From Pararheinheimera marina (GTDB taxonomy: Bacteria > Pseudomonadota > Gammaproteobacteria > Enterobacterales > Alteromonadaceae), in contig NZ_JBHSGB010000005.1 in assembly GCF_042654345.1 (NCBI RefSeq), forward strand, positions 186,001 through 250,000: DNA of 64,000 nucleotides, read 5' to 3'. Under the pieces are notes generated by a model. The model had not been told where the DNA came from and did no database searches. It saw only the letters and a list, made by a program, of their open reading frames with translations. Shown one piece after another: positions 7,000 to 16,342 of the stretch. A program made the position numbers and the translations under genes. The number at the start of each line of letters is the position of its first letter. The stretch's first letter is position 1.

Positions 7000-9306
7000 A
7001 TGAATATCGCACGTAAATTAACCCTTGGGGCTGGGGTATTGGTGGTGTCGGCTGTCATGGTGTCGGCCACATTAAGTGGGGTTCTGGCATTATCAGAAAG
7101 CTCCACAGCACTGAAAAAAGCAACAGAACAACAGTTTCTTGCCTTAACTTCAGGCCGCCACAGTTTATTGACACAGGAATTGGACAGCCAGAAGCAATTG
7201 CTCAGTGCAATGGCCAACAACAGACTCACTCAGGATGCGCTGTACGCATTTAAAAACCCTTTTGTGTCTTACCGTTATGAAGTACAAGCCCCTTCACTTG
7301 ATGTGCTGAAGCAACAGGTTGGCCACTGGTATCAACAGAACTTTCAACCTTATTATCAACAACAGACACAAGGACAACCCTTTCCGCTTGACAACTATCT
7401 GGCGCAAAGCAAGCTGGAAAGCCTGTTACTGCAACAGTATTACGTGGTCAGCAATGACAAACCTCTGGCCCAACAGTATTTATTGGATGACCGCAGCGAT
7501 GGTTCGGTGTACGGTCAGCAGCACCGCAAGTACCACCACAGTTTTCTGGAAATTCTGCAACGATACGGCTATCAGGATTTAATGCTTGTGGATGCCGCCA
7601 ATCTCAATGTGATTTATAACGTCTCGAAAGGGCCACTGTTTGCCAGCAATTTACAACAAGGACCTTTTGCCAAAACAGAGCTGGCATCACTACTCAGCCG
7701 TATGCAAAAAACACCCAAAGCAGGCCTGCAGATCTCGGCCATTTCTGCCTACCCAGGATCGTTGCTGCAGCAGGTACTGTGGTTGGCAGTGCCGGTGATG
7801 GCGCCCGGCAGCCAGGAGCTGTTGTCCGGTTTTTTGGTGGCACAATACCCGGTCAGCCGTTTTACTCAACTGATGACAGCTGGCCAGAAGTGGGGCGAGC
7901 TGGGTTTAGGCCAAAGCGGTGATCTGTATTTAATCAATGACGAGCGTAAACTGGTCACCGAGCTGCGGCCTTATCTGGAAAACCCAACCGAATTTTTGCA
8001 ACAAAATCCGCAGTTTCAGGCCGGACCTTATGGTCTGGGCGGCATCAACAGGCTGGATTCGGCCGAAGCTGAACTGGCATTGCAAGGCCAGTCTGGCATT
8101 GCCGAGGTGACAGATCATCGAGGTAACGCGGTACTGAAAAGCTGGACTCCCCTGCAGATTGGCACCCATCAGTACGCCTTGCTGGTGCAGCAGGACAGTG
8201 ACGAAAGTTATGCGCCTGTGTCAGATATCCGCTGGTCCTTGATCCTCAGCAGTACCCTGGCGGTATTGGTGTTGGGGGTAGTCGTGATGTGGTTGGTGTA
8301 CGTGGCGGCCCGTCGTTTTGCCAGCCCACTGCAGCGGCTAAATCAGCAAATTGACGATGCAGCACAGCAGCATGATTTAACAGTGCAGTTTGCCCACCGA
8401 TCTGGCGATGAAATTGGCGCCATCAGCAGCGCCATGACCAGCCTGTTCCGCTCGTTCCGCGATTTAATCAGCCGGATCAGCAGTGCCACCGAACAAACAG
8501 CGTCTGCCGCCAGCCAGAACCTGCAAATCAGCCAGCTGTGCCGCGACGCCGCAGAGCGGCAAGGTGCAGATATGCAGTTGCTGGAGCAACAAAGTGAACT
8601 ACTGGACCGTCAGTTGCAGCAGTCTGCTGAAGTGCTGCGTCGGTCCGCTCAGCAAGCCAGCCGTGCCGCAGAACAGGCTGAACAAGGTTACGAAGACATT
8701 GAACAAGTGGCACTGAACATTCGCCAGCTGTCGGGTCAGGTCAGCAATTCCAGTCAGAGTATGTCGGCGTTGCGTGACGCAGCGACAGCCATTGTGTCGG
8801 TACTGGACACCATCAAAGGCATTTCAGAGCAAACCAACCTGCTGGCATTAAACGCCGCCATTGAAGCGGCACGCGCCGGTGAGCATGGCCGCGGCTTTGC
8901 TGTGGTGGCCGACGAGGTACGGCATTTATCCGGCAGCACTCAGAATGCCACTGCAGAAATTCAGCAGATGCTGCGCCGCCTGATGAGTACAGTGGACGAA
9001 ACTGCATTGGATTTAGCCAAGGAACGTGAAAGCGCAGAGCAGTGCCTGCAAGGCTCAGAACAGGCGCTGAATGCCTTATCCTCTATTCGCAGCCTGATTG
9101 GCACCATAGGCCAACATAGCGCCGAAGTCGCAACTAATGGTGAAGCTCAGTATCAGGCCAACCAGCGTCTTCGTGCCAAGCTGACAGCAGTGAAACAAGC
9201 CGCAGAGCATACGGTAGCCTCGATGAATGAGTTGTACCACACGGCCAGCTCGCAGGAGCGTCTGGCCATTCAGATGCTTGAAAGCAGTCGGGCTTTTAAG
9301 GTCTGA
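7000..9306 (+). CDS. Methyl-accepting chemotaxis protein
   Basis: A 768-residue transmembrane chemoreceptor. TM1 is near residues 8-30, a large periplasmic sensor of dCache type follows to about 405, and TM2 is near 410-435 (WSLILSSTLAVLVLGVVVMWLV). Then come a HAMP domain and a cytoplasmic coiled-coil signalling domain whose hairpin tip contains NLLALNAAIEAARAGEHGRG. The C-terminus lacks a CheR-docking NWETF-type pentapeptide. I used the ATG at 7000 (GGAG just upstream, TM1 close to the start) rather than 6964. The ligand is unknown. It is monocistronic between an AT-rich upstream region and the convergent dps. Confidence 0.9.
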   Translation: MNIARKLTLGAGVLVVSAVMVSATLSGVLALSESSTALKKATEQQFLALTSGRHSLLTQELDSQKQLLSAMANNRLTQDALYAFKNPFVSYRYEVQAPSLDVLKQQVGHWYQQNFQPYYQQQTQGQPFPLDNYLAQSKLESLLLQQYYVVSNDKPLAQQYLLDDRSDGSVYGQQHRKYHHSFLEILQRYGYQDLMLVDAANLNVIYNVSKGPLFASNLQQGPFAKTELASLLSRMQKTPKAGLQISAISAYPGSLLQQVLWLAVPVMAPGSQELLSGFLVAQYPVSRFTQLMTAGQKWGELGLGQSGDLYLINDERKLVTELRPYLENPTEFLQQNPQFQAGPYGLGGINRLDSAEAELALQGQSGIAEVTDHRGNAVLKSWTPLQIGTHQYALLVQQDSDESYAPVSDIRWSLILSSTLAVLVLGVVVMWLVYVAARRFASPLQRLNQQIDDAAQQHDLTVQFAHRSGDEIGAISSAMTSLFRSFRDLISRISSATEQTASAASQNLQISQLCRDAAERQGADMQLLEQQSELLDRQLQQSAEVLRRSAQQASRAAEQAEQGYEDIEQVALNIRQLSGQVSNSSQSMSALRDAATAIVSVLDTIKGISEQTNLLALNAAIEAARAGEHGRGFAVVADEVRHLSGSTQNATAEIQQMLRRLMSTVDETALDLAKERESAEQCLQGSEQALNALSSIRSLIGTIGQHSAEVATNGEAQYQANQRLRAKLTAVKQAAEHTVASMNELYHTASSQERLAIQMLESSRAFKV

Positions 9307-9343
9307 TCCTGGCAGGGTCCTGTGCACCAGCAACACGGATAAC

Positions 9344-9365
9344 AAGGGCCGACACTGCGGCCCTT
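9344..9365. terminator. Probable terminator hairpin after the chemoreceptor gene
   Basis: Stem AAGGGCCG (9344-9351) with CGGCCCTT (9358-9365) and a six-base loop, followed by CCGTTCCTT rather than a clean T-run. It lies between the convergent chemoreceptor and dps genes. The hairpin is clear, but its efficiency as an intrinsic terminator is uncertain. Confidence 0.5.
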
Positions 9366-9383
9366 CCGTTCCTTAAAAAGGCT

Positions 9384-9851
9384 TTAGCCTAACAGGCTGC
9401 GCAACATCCAGGCGTTTTTTTCATGCACTTGCATACGCTGCGTCAGTAAGTCCAGCGTCGGCTCATCCGAGGCTTTATCAGCCACCGGCACAATGGCACG
9501 GGCGGTTTTCGCCAATGCTTCCTGGCCCTGCACTAAATCTTTAATCATATCGACCGCGCTTGGAATACCTTCGGCTTCTTTAATACTGGTCAGTTTGGCG
9601 AACTCTTTGTAAGAACCCGGAGCAAACTCGCCTAAAGCGCGGATACGTTCAGCAATCAGGTCCACCGCCGCAGAGAGCTCAGTGTACTGAGTTTCAAACA
9701 ATAAATGCAGGGTCTGGAACATCGGGCCTGTCACGTTCCAGTGGTAATTGTGGGTTTTCAGATACAGGGTGTAGGTATCTGCCAGTAAAGTCGCCAGCCC
9801 ATGCGCAATAGCTTTGCGATCGTTTTCTTCAATACCAATATTGATATTCAT
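9384..9851 (-). CDS. dps: Dps family ferritin-like DNA-protection protein
   Basis: A 155-residue mini-ferritin that forms dodecamers, oxidises Fe(II) with peroxide and shields DNA in starvation or oxidative stress. The inter-subunit ferroxidase ligands are all present with the spacing of E. coli Dps: H37 (NYHWNVTG), H49, D64 and E68. The N-terminal tail is short and has few lysines, so direct DNA binding may be weak compared with E. coli Dps. It is monocistronic, with a long upstream non-coding stretch to about 10268. I did not find a clear OxyR or Fur site. Confidence 0.92.
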   Translation of the reverse strand: MNINIGIEENDRKAIAHGLATLLADTYTLYLKTHNYHWNVTGPMFQTLHLLFETQYTELSAAVDLIAERIRALGEFAPGSYKEFAKLTSIKEAEGIPSAVDMIKDLVQGQEALAKTARAIVPVADKASDEPTLDLLTQRMQVHEKNAWMLRSLLG

Positions 9852-9966
9852 CCTTTGACTCCTTGCGGTTCTGATCCGGTATTACAGTACCATATGGGGC
9901 TTTGGCTTCTCAAACCAAAGCCTTGTTGTAAAACAAAAAAGCCCGGAATAATCCGTAATGCCGATC

Positions 9967-10000
9967 AGATAAGCAGTTTTTATTCAAAAACTGCTTATCT
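9967..10000. repeat. Long perfect hairpin, bidirectional terminator-like
   Basis: AGATAAGCAGTTTTT (9967-9981) pairs perfectly with AAAAACTGCTTATCT (9986-10000) across an ATTC loop. The A/T tracts are inside the stem rather than after it, so it is unlike a standard terminator. It lies upstream of dps and about 190 bases beyond the ybiT terminator. Confidence 0.6.
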
Positions 10001-10189
10001 ATTCACGAGTTGGTTCAGTTGCAGCGGAAAAGGCAAAGCCCACGCAGACACGCCGTGAATACGTTCCCTGTAGGCTCGGCTTTGGCATCCATGCCAAAGA
10101 CGGTCTGCTTAGTTTTTTACCTTTCCTCGCTTTGGATAGATTCAGTTCGTTTACTGTTTTAGTTCAGGTGAATTCTGATACTGTGCGGT

Positions 10190-10225
10190 AAAAAATAATG
10201 CCAGTCAGTTTAACTGACTGGCATT
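10190..10225 (-). terminator. Intrinsic terminator of ybiT
   Basis: Arms AATGCCAGTCAGTT (10197-10210) and AACTGACTGGCATT (10212-10225) form a near-perfect palindrome. On the minus strand it runs into ATTTTTTACC, which is the T-tract. It lies 44 bases past the ybiT stop codon. Confidence 0.85.
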
Positions 10226-10268
10226 AGGAATAATCCGAGCTTTTTTTATCAGAACACCAACGCTAAGA

Positions 10269-11873
10269 TTAACGGCCTTGTTGCAGCGCGTCCTGCTGCG
10301 CCAGGTAATCGTCGTAGCTACCCACGAAGTTACGCACGTCTTTATCAGTGATTTCGACAATGCGGCTGGCCAGTGAGGACACAAATTCACGGTCGTGGCT
10401 GACAAACAGCAAAGTGCCTTTGAACATATCCAGCGCCATATTCAGCGACTCGATAGATTCCATATCCAGGTGGTTGGTCGGTTCATCCATGATCAGAATG
10501 TTTGGTCGTTGCAGCATTAACTTACCAAACAGCATGCGGCCTTTTTCACCACCAGACAGCACCTTGACCGACTTTTTGATGTCGTCTTGCGAAAACAGCA
10601 GACGACCCAGAATGCCACGAATCGCCTGTTCGTCGTCCGACGGTTGTTTCCACTGGCTCATCCAGTCAAACAGGCTCATATCCGCTTCAAACTCATGGGC
10701 ATGGTCCTGCGCGTAGTAACCGATATTGACGTTTTCAGACCACTTCACAGTACCGCCGCTGACGGCTTCGTCACCCACCAGACATTTTAGTAAGGTGGTT
10801 TTACCAATACCGTTGGTACCAAGGATGGCAACCTTTTCGCCGACTTCAATCATCAGGTTGAGGTTTTTCAGCACCTGATGCTCGTCATAGTTTTTCGAAA
10901 GATCAGTGACTTCAAGTGCCAGGCGGTACAGCTGCTTTTGCTGCTCAAAGCGGATAAATGGGTTCACCCGGCTGGAGGCTTTTACTTCGTCCAGTTTGAT
11001 CTTATCAATTTGCTTGGCACGTGAGGTGGCCTGACGTGCCTTAGACGCGTTGGCCGAGAAACGGGCCACGAAGGTTTGCAGCTCAGCAATCTGGGCTTTT
11101 TTCTTGGCGTTGTCCGACAACAGACGTTCACGGGCCTGAGTGGCCGCCAGCATGTATTCGTCGTAGTTACCCGGGTAGACACGCAGCTCGCCATAATCCA
11201 GGTCAGCCATGTGGGTACAGACTGAATTTAAGAAGTGACGGTCGTGCGAAATAATGATCATGGTGCTGTTACGTTCCGCCAGCACGTTTTCTAACCAGCG
11301 AATGGTCAGAATGTCCAGGTTGTTGGTCGGTTCGTCCAGCAGCATGATATCCGGATCGGCAAACAGCACCTGCGCCAGTAACACCCGCAGTTTCCAGCCC
11401 GGTGCCACTGCCGACATAGGGCCGTAATGCTGTTCCAGTGGAATACCGACGCCCAGCAGCAGCTCACCGGCACGGGACTCGGCGCTGTAACCGTCCATTT
11501 CGCCATAAGCGACTTCTAAATCCGCCACACGCAGACCATCCTCTTCGCTCATATCCGGTTTAGCATAAATGGCGTCACGCTCAGCTTTGACCGCCCATAA
11601 TTCGGCATGGCCCATAATCACGGTGTCAATCACGCTGAACTCTTCAAAGGCGAACTGATCCTGATGCAGCTTGGCGACGCGGAAATTCGGTTCGACCGAC
11701 ACATTACCACCGCTTGGGTCCAGCTCGCGGCTCAGAATTTTCATAAAGGTGGACTTGCCACAACCGTTGGCGCCAATCAGGCCGTAACGGTTGCCACCAC
11801 CAAACTTCACAGAAATATTTTCAAACAGTGGCTTAGCGCCAAATTGCATGGTGATATTAGCGGTGGAAATCAC
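10269..11873 (-). CDS. ybiT: ABC-F family ATPase YbiT
   Basis: A 534-residue ABC-F protein with two ATP-binding cassettes and no membrane domain, of the ribosome-associated translation-factor class (EttA, YbiT, Uup, YheS). The first Walker A is GANGCGKST and the first signature region is VAPGWKLRVLLAQ. The inter-domain linker contains SRFSAN-type sequence with ARQATSRAKQIDK, and the second cassette has LSGGEKGRMLFGKLM. It aligns nearly end to end with E. coli YbiT as I recall it. I chose the GTG at 11873 because GAGG lies six bases upstream and the resulting length fits. The in-frame GTG at 11885 lacks a ribosome-binding site. Confidence 0.92.
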   Translation of the reverse strand: MISTANITMQFGAKPLFENISVKFGGGNRYGLIGANGCGKSTFMKILSRELDPSGGNVSVEPNFRVAKLHQDQFAFEEFSVIDTVIMGHAELWAVKAERDAIYAKPDMSEEDGLRVADLEVAYGEMDGYSAESRAGELLLGVGIPLEQHYGPMSAVAPGWKLRVLLAQVLFADPDIMLLDEPTNNLDILTIRWLENVLAERNSTMIIISHDRHFLNSVCTHMADLDYGELRVYPGNYDEYMLAATQARERLLSDNAKKKAQIAELQTFVARFSANASKARQATSRAKQIDKIKLDEVKASSRVNPFIRFEQQKQLYRLALEVTDLSKNYDEHQVLKNLNLMIEVGEKVAILGTNGIGKTTLLKCLVGDEAVSGGTVKWSENVNIGYYAQDHAHEFEADMSLFDWMSQWKQPSDDEQAIRGILGRLLFSQDDIKKSVKVLSGGEKGRMLFGKLMLQRPNILIMDEPTNHLDMESIESLNMALDMFKGTLLFVSHDREFVSSLASRIVEITDKDVRNFVGSYDDYLAQQDALQQGR

Positions 11874-11983
11874 GGTCGGCCTCACTCTGGTTAAACGCCG
11901 GCTCAGCCCGGCAAAAAGCGCGCTACTATACGCGTTTTTTGCGCGTCAGACCAGTAAAAAAGCCGTCTGAAACGGGCCAGCTG

Positions 11984-12877
11984 TCAGGCGAAACGCCGGC
12001 CAAGCGCGATACAGCCCACCACAGCACCAGCCAGCATCAGTTGCGCAGCAGACACAGTTTCATGCAGTGCTACTGCCGCTAAAAACAGCGCCACAAAAGG
12101 CGTTAACAGCTGCAGTTGACTGACCTCGGCAATGCCCCCCATGGCCAGACCTTTGTACCAGGCAAAAAAACCAAGAAACATACTGAAAATGGACAAATAC
12201 GCCAGCCCCAGCCAGCCGCTGCGGCTGACGGCGCTCAACTCCTGCGGAAAATACCACCAGACCAGAGGCAACAGCAGCGGTATGCCCATCACCAGTGCCC
12301 AGCAGATCACCTGCCAGCTGCCAAGTTCTTTGGCAAGTACAGCGCCTTGCGCATAGCTGTAACCGCAAAGCAGGCAGGCCAGCAGCAAATACAAGTCGGC
12401 CAGATGTAAACGGCCATCGCCACTGTACAGGGCGTAACCAGTCACCAGCGCAGTCCCGGTCAGCGCACAACACCAAAAGCCCAGACGTGGCCAGCGCCGC
12501 GTCAGCCAGGCACCGAATACTGCGGTAAATAATGGCATCACACTGCTGACCAAAGTGCCATGGTTGGCGCCCATTTGTTGCAATGCCAGTGCTGATAGCA
12601 ATGGATAGCCCATCACAGCACCAGCCAACACCCCGGTCAGCCCTTTCCATTGCACCCGGTTTGGAATGGGCTGACGGGTCAGCCACAACAGGGCCAGCGC
12701 CAGAGCGGCCGCTATCAGTGCCCTGGCCGCGCCCACAAAGACCGGGTCCAGGCTCAGCACGGCCGCCCTGGTGGCTGGAATTCCCCCGGAAAACATCAGC
12801 ATACCGGCCAGACCATAACACCAGCCTTTCATTTTTTCTCTGGACACAACCTGGGGTTGGGCTTGCACACTCATCAC
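11984..12877 (-). CDS. DMT/EamA family transporter
   Basis: A 297-residue inner-membrane protein with about ten hydrophobic helices arranged as two EamA repeats (for example WCYGLAGMLMFSGGIPATRAAV and LAYLSIFSMFLGFFAWYKGLAMGG). This is the drug/metabolite exporter fold. It is divergent from a MocR-type regulator 120 bases away, a pairing often seen with amino acid or vitamin B6-related export, so it is probably controlled by that regulator. The substrate is unknown. A ribosome-binding AAGGAG precedes the double ATG start. Confidence 0.85.
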   Translation of the reverse strand: MMSVQAQPQVVSREKMKGWCYGLAGMLMFSGGIPATRAAVLSLDPVFVGAARALIAAALALALLWLTRQPIPNRVQWKGLTGVLAGAVMGYPLLSALALQQMGANHGTLVSSVMPLFTAVFGAWLTRRWPRLGFWCCALTGTALVTGYALYSGDGRLHLADLYLLLACLLCGYSYAQGAVLAKELGSWQVICWALVMGIPLLLPLVWWYFPQELSAVSRSGWLGLAYLSIFSMFLGFFAWYKGLAMGGIAEVSQLQLLTPFVALFLAAVALHETVSAAQLMLAGAVVGCIALGRRFA

Positions 12878-12920
12878 TCTCTCCTTGCGCCTGGCGGACT
12901 GGACTTTCGCTTTCTTCTGG

Positions 12921-12930
12921 CACTATAGTG
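12921..12930. promoter_or_regulatory. Palindrome in the divergent eamA/mocR promoter region
   Basis: CACTATAGTG is a perfect 10-base palindrome between the two divergent genes. It is a candidate operator or an overlapping -10 element for the MocR regulator. An ACAGTT/AACTGT pair at 12955-12982 is a second, weaker candidate. MocR proteins often use direct repeats, so this is tentative. Confidence 0.35.
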
Positions 12931-12997
12931 AATCTTTTGCCATGACAATCAGGACAGTTATGCAAAGATGCAGTCAAACTGTACAGGTGGTAAACCC

Positions 12998-14449
12998 ATG
13001 ACAATTACCTTATTGCAATGGCAACTGGACAAAAGCGCCCGTCAAAGCTTTGTCGAGCAGTTGTTTGTGCAGGCCAAAACCGCGATAGAAACCGGACGCT
13101 GGGCCGCCGGTGAACGCTTGCCTTCTATTCGCAGCCTGGCGACTGAACTCGGTGTCAGTAAATTTACTGTGTCTGATCTGTACGACCGGCTGGGAGCGGC
13201 CGGACTGGTGCAGGCCCAGGTCGGCCGCGGCGTCTATGTGCGGGCGCCGCGCCTGATCTCGCTGCAACTGGAAGCCGAACACCAGCAGAGTGAACATGCC
13301 TCAGACGTGCTGCTGATGCGCCAGACCCTGCAGCGTGAGTCCGACTGGCTGAAAGTGTCGGCCGGCTGGCTGGGCCCGGACTGGCTGCCGGATACCTTGA
13401 TCCGCCAGGGCCTGCGGGAGCTCGCCCGGCAAGGTCAGACGCTGACCGACTACGGCCCGGCTCAGGGCTATTTCCCGCTGCGCCAGCAACTCACTGACCG
13501 GCTAAAAGCCTTTGGTATGGAACTGAGCCCTGCCCAGCTGCTATTGACCCACAGCGCCTCGCATGCGCTGGATTTATTGTTACGCCAACTACTGCGACCA
13601 GGCGATGCGGTGCTGGTGGACGACCCCGGCTTTTACAACTTTTTTGCGCTACTGAAGCTGCATCAGGCGGTGGTATTGCCAGTGCCCCGTACGCAGGATG
13701 GGCCGGACCTTTCTGTACTGGAGCAGCAGCTGCAGCAATTCAGGCCCAGGCTTTATTTAACCAATTCAATGTTGTCGAACCCCAGCGGCGCCAGTGTAAA
13801 AAGCCACAGAGCCTATCAGGTGCTGCAACTGTTGAAACAGCATCAGGTGCTGCTGATTGAAGATGATATTTACGCCGATTTTGAAAGCACGCCCGGACCA
13901 CGTTACGCCAGCCTGACTGGCCTGGTGGACAGTGTGTACCTTGGCAGTTTGTCGAAAACCCTGTCGGCTGATTTACGGGTGGGCTTTATAGCAGCAGCAC
14001 CGTCGCTGATCGCCAGCCTGACGGACTTAAAACTGATCACCGGCATGTCAACCTCGGCCGGTATCGAGCGCCTGATGTATCTGGCATTGACAGGCGGCGG
14101 TTACAAGCGTCATCTGGAGCAGCTGAGGCGGCGCTTGTCAGAAGCCCGCGCTAAAGTCCAACACGAACTGCTGGCGCTTGGCTGCAGCCTGCCGCTGCAA
14201 CCCGATGGTGGTTTTTTAATTTGGGTGCGGCTGCCCACAGGTATCAGCAGCGCCTTGCTGGCCGAACGGCTGGCGATGCATCAGGTGATACTGGCGCCTG
14301 GACGGCAGTTCAGTAGCCAGCCTGACGCCGACCAGTTTACCCGGCTGAATGTAACTCAGTGCCTGAACAGTGAGTTTTGGGCCTTACTGGGCAAGGAATT
14401 GCGGCGCCTTGCGCTGGATCAGCAGAACGCGCACGAAAACCGACTATAG
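12998..14449 (+). CDS. MocR-type GntR regulator with aminotransferase domain
   Basis: A 483-residue transcription factor. A GntR winged helix is at about 15-80 (AGERLPSIRSLATELGVSKFTVSDLYDRL) and is joined to a fold-type I aminotransferase-like domain. The PLP lysine is in GSLSKTLSADLRVGF at about residue 320, with a DDIYADF motif upstream. PLP or its aldimine with an amino compound is the usual effector of this family. I selected the ATG at 12998 because AGGTGG lies seven bases upstream; 12968 would add ten atypical residues. It is divergent from the DMT transporter and 42 bases before the CoA-transferase gene. Confidence 0.9.
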   Translation: MTITLLQWQLDKSARQSFVEQLFVQAKTAIETGRWAAGERLPSIRSLATELGVSKFTVSDLYDRLGAAGLVQAQVGRGVYVRAPRLISLQLEAEHQQSEHASDVLLMRQTLQRESDWLKVSAGWLGPDWLPDTLIRQGLRELARQGQTLTDYGPAQGYFPLRQQLTDRLKAFGMELSPAQLLLTHSASHALDLLLRQLLRPGDAVLVDDPGFYNFFALLKLHQAVVLPVPRTQDGPDLSVLEQQLQQFRPRLYLTNSMLSNPSGASVKSHRAYQVLQLLKQHQVLLIEDDIYADFESTPGPRYASLTGLVDSVYLGSLSKTLSADLRVGFIAAAPSLIASLTDLKLITGMSTSAGIERLMYLALTGGGYKRHLEQLRRRLSEARAKVQHELLALGCSLPLQPDGGFLIWVRLPTGISSALLAERLAMHQVILAPGRQFSSQPDADQFTRLNVTQCLNSEFWALLGKELRRLALDQQNAHENRL

Positions 14450-14491
14450 TCGCACAGACAAAACTGCGGCGACTCCGTAGTGTGAGGATAT

Positions 14492-16342
14492 ATGGCAAAA
14501 AAGACCAACTCCCTGCCCTGGCAGGATTTATTACAATCAGGCAACCGGATCTTTATTGGCTCCCATGCGGCAGCGCCGCAAGCGCTGCTGGCCGATCTGA
14601 TGGCACACGCCAAAAATTTGCACGATATTGAACTGGTGCAGATGATGGTGCTGGGCGACAACCCCTGGGTCGAACCCGGTCTGAATGATTTGTTTAAGGT
14701 CAACGCGCTCTTTATTGGTGGGGATCAAGTACGCCAGGCCGTGGCAGAGGGCCGGGCTGACTACACGCCCTGCTTTATGTCCGAAATTCCGTCGTTATTT
14801 AAACAGGAAGTGTTACCCCTTGATGCCGCGCTGGTGATGGTCAGCCCGCCAGATGAGCTGGGCTATTGTTCATTAGGGGTATCGGTCGACGTGGTGTCAG
14901 CCGCGGTGCGCTCGGCGAAAAAGGTCATAGCGCAAATTAACCCGCTGATGCCCCGTACCAGTGGTTACACCTTTATCCATCAAAGCCAAATTCATGCTTT
15001 TATCGAAGCCAAACAGGCGCTGCCGCAACTGGACGCACCTAAACTGGACGCTGTCACAGAGCGGATCGGCCAGTACGTGTCGATGCTGGTCGAAGATGGC
15101 GCCACTTTACAGCTGGGCATTGGTAAAATTCCGGAAGCGGTGCTGCGCTACCTGGGCAACCATAAAGACCTCGGCATTCACAGCGAAGTGATTTCTGACG
15201 GCGTGATGGAGCTGGTGCGCAAAGGCGTGATTAACAACAGCAAAAAAAGCTTCCATCCGGGCAAAACTGTTACCAGCTTCTGCATGGGTAGCCAGGCGAT
15301 ATACGACTTTGTGCACAACAACCAGCACGTCGAGTTTTACCCCAGCGAATACGTCAATTCGCCCACCAACATTGCCCGTAACGACCAGATGGTGGCCATT
15401 AACAGCGCCATTGAAGTCGACCTGACCGGCCAGGTGGTGTCTGACTCCATTGGCCATAAGTTTTACAGCGGTATTGGTGGTCAGGTGGATTTCAGCCGCG
15501 GCGCCTCGATGAGCAAAGGCGGCAAACCTATTATTGCACTGCCCTCCACCGCCAAAGACGGCTCGGTGTCGCGTATTGTGCCGCAGATCAGCGAAGGCGC
15601 AGGTGTCGTCACCTCCCGCGGCCATGTGCATTATGTGGTCACTGAGTTTGGTGTGGCGTCACTGCGCGGTAAGAGCATTCGCGAACGTGCGCTGGAGCTT
15701 ATTCGGGTGGCACACCCGAAATTTCGCAAAGCGCTGTTGGAGCAGGTACGCCAGCATTATTGGGTGCCGCATTATCAGAAAGATTATCCGAAAGACGTGC
15801 CTGAGCTGGGTAATCTTGGGGTGAAAACCTTAAAAATAGCCGGCGAAGAATTTGATTTACGGCCGCTTAACCCAGCCGATGAACGCCGTTTGCAGGAGTT
15901 TTTCTATTCGCATACCAAAGAAACCCTGCTACTGCGCTATAACCACCACCCTAAACAAATGAGCCGGGAGAAATCCTGTACCCTGGTCAGTGTCGATCAG
16001 TCGCGTGACCTTGCGCTTTGTATCGTTAAACAAAAAGGCTCCATCCTGGAAATTCAGGCCGTTGGCCGTTATTACCTGAATGACGCCGATCAAAGCTGTG
16101 AGGTGGCCTTTGTCACCCGGGAAAAGCACCAGGGCAAAGGTATGGCCAAACGCTTGTTGCTGGAAATGATTGAGATTGCCCGGGTGCGCCAGCTTCACCG
16201 TATGCTGGCCTATGTACGGGCCGACAATAAACCTATGCAAAAAGTCTTTGAAAAAGCCGGATTTAAACGCCTGCGCAGTGGCGATCCGGACGAAGTTTTC
16301 CTTGAGCTGCTGCTACAGCCTGTTGAGAAACAACCCCAATGA
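14492..16342 (+). CDS. Acetyl-CoA hydrolase/CoA-transferase fused to GNAT acetyltransferase
   Basis: A 616-residue fusion. Residues 1 to about 440 form an acetyl-CoA hydrolase/CoA-transferase (4-hydroxybutyrate CoA-transferase-like), with LQLGIGKIPEAV, the INSAIEVDLTGQV region that in this family holds the catalytic Glu, and GVASLRGKSIRERA. Residues from about 460 to the end are a GNAT N-acetyltransferase with TREKHQGKGMAKRLLLEMIEIA as the acetyl-CoA-binding loop and VFEKAGFKRL. One polypeptide therefore handles acetyl-CoA both as a hydrolase/transferase and as an acetyl donor. It overlaps the downstream deacetylase gene by 4 bases. The acyl substrate and acetylation target are unknown. Confidence 0.87.
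   Translation: MAKKTNSLPWQDLLQSGNRIFIGSHAAAPQALLADLMAHAKNLHDIELVQMMVLGDNPWVEPGLNDLFKVNALFIGGDQVRQAVAEGRADYTPCFMSEIPSLFKQEVLPLDAALVMVSPPDELGYCSLGVSVDVVSAAVRSAKKVIAQINPLMPRTSGYTFIHQSQIHAFIEAKQALPQLDAPKLDAVTERIGQYVSMLVEDGATLQLGIGKIPEAVLRYLGNHKDLGIHSEVISDGVMELVRKGVINNSKKSFHPGKTVTSFCMGSQAIYDFVHNNQHVEFYPSEYVNSPTNIARNDQMVAINSAIEVDLTGQVVSDSIGHKFYSGIGGQVDFSRGASMSKGGKPIIALPSTAKDGSVSRIVPQISEGAGVVTSRGHVHYVVTEFGVASLRGKSIRERALELIRVAHPKFRKALLEQVRQHYWVPHYQKDYPKDVPELGNLGVKTLKIAGEEFDLRPLNPADERRLQEFFYSHTKETLLLRYNHHPKQMSREKSCTLVSVDQSRDLALCIVKQKGSILEIQAVGRYYLNDADQSCEVAFVTREKHQGKGMAKRLLLEMIEIARVRQLHRMLAYVRADNKPMQKVFEKAGFKRLRSGDPDEVFLELLLQPVEKQPQ

Larger units (their letters stand above)
9852..10268. other. 417-base non-coding stretch rich in inverted repeats
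   Basis: No gene is supported here. It holds four inverted repeats. The first is 9898-9922 (GGCTTTGG/CCAAAGCC). The second is 9967-10000, a perfect 15-bp stem with arms ending in T5/A5. The third is 10080-10099, CTTTGGCAT/ATGCCAAAG with a two-base loop, inside GC-rich sequence that begins near 10050. The fourth is the ybiT terminator at 10197-10225. The 10050-10099 segment looks like a dispersed intergenic repeat seen in related genomes, but that is an impression from memory. Confidence 0.55.

Noticed and set aside
12060..13004. A 314-residue open frame on the minus strand over the DMT transporter gene
   Set aside because: It is out of frame with a clear EamA membrane protein, rich in Arg, Gly and Ala from high-GC shadow coding, and has no recognisable domain.
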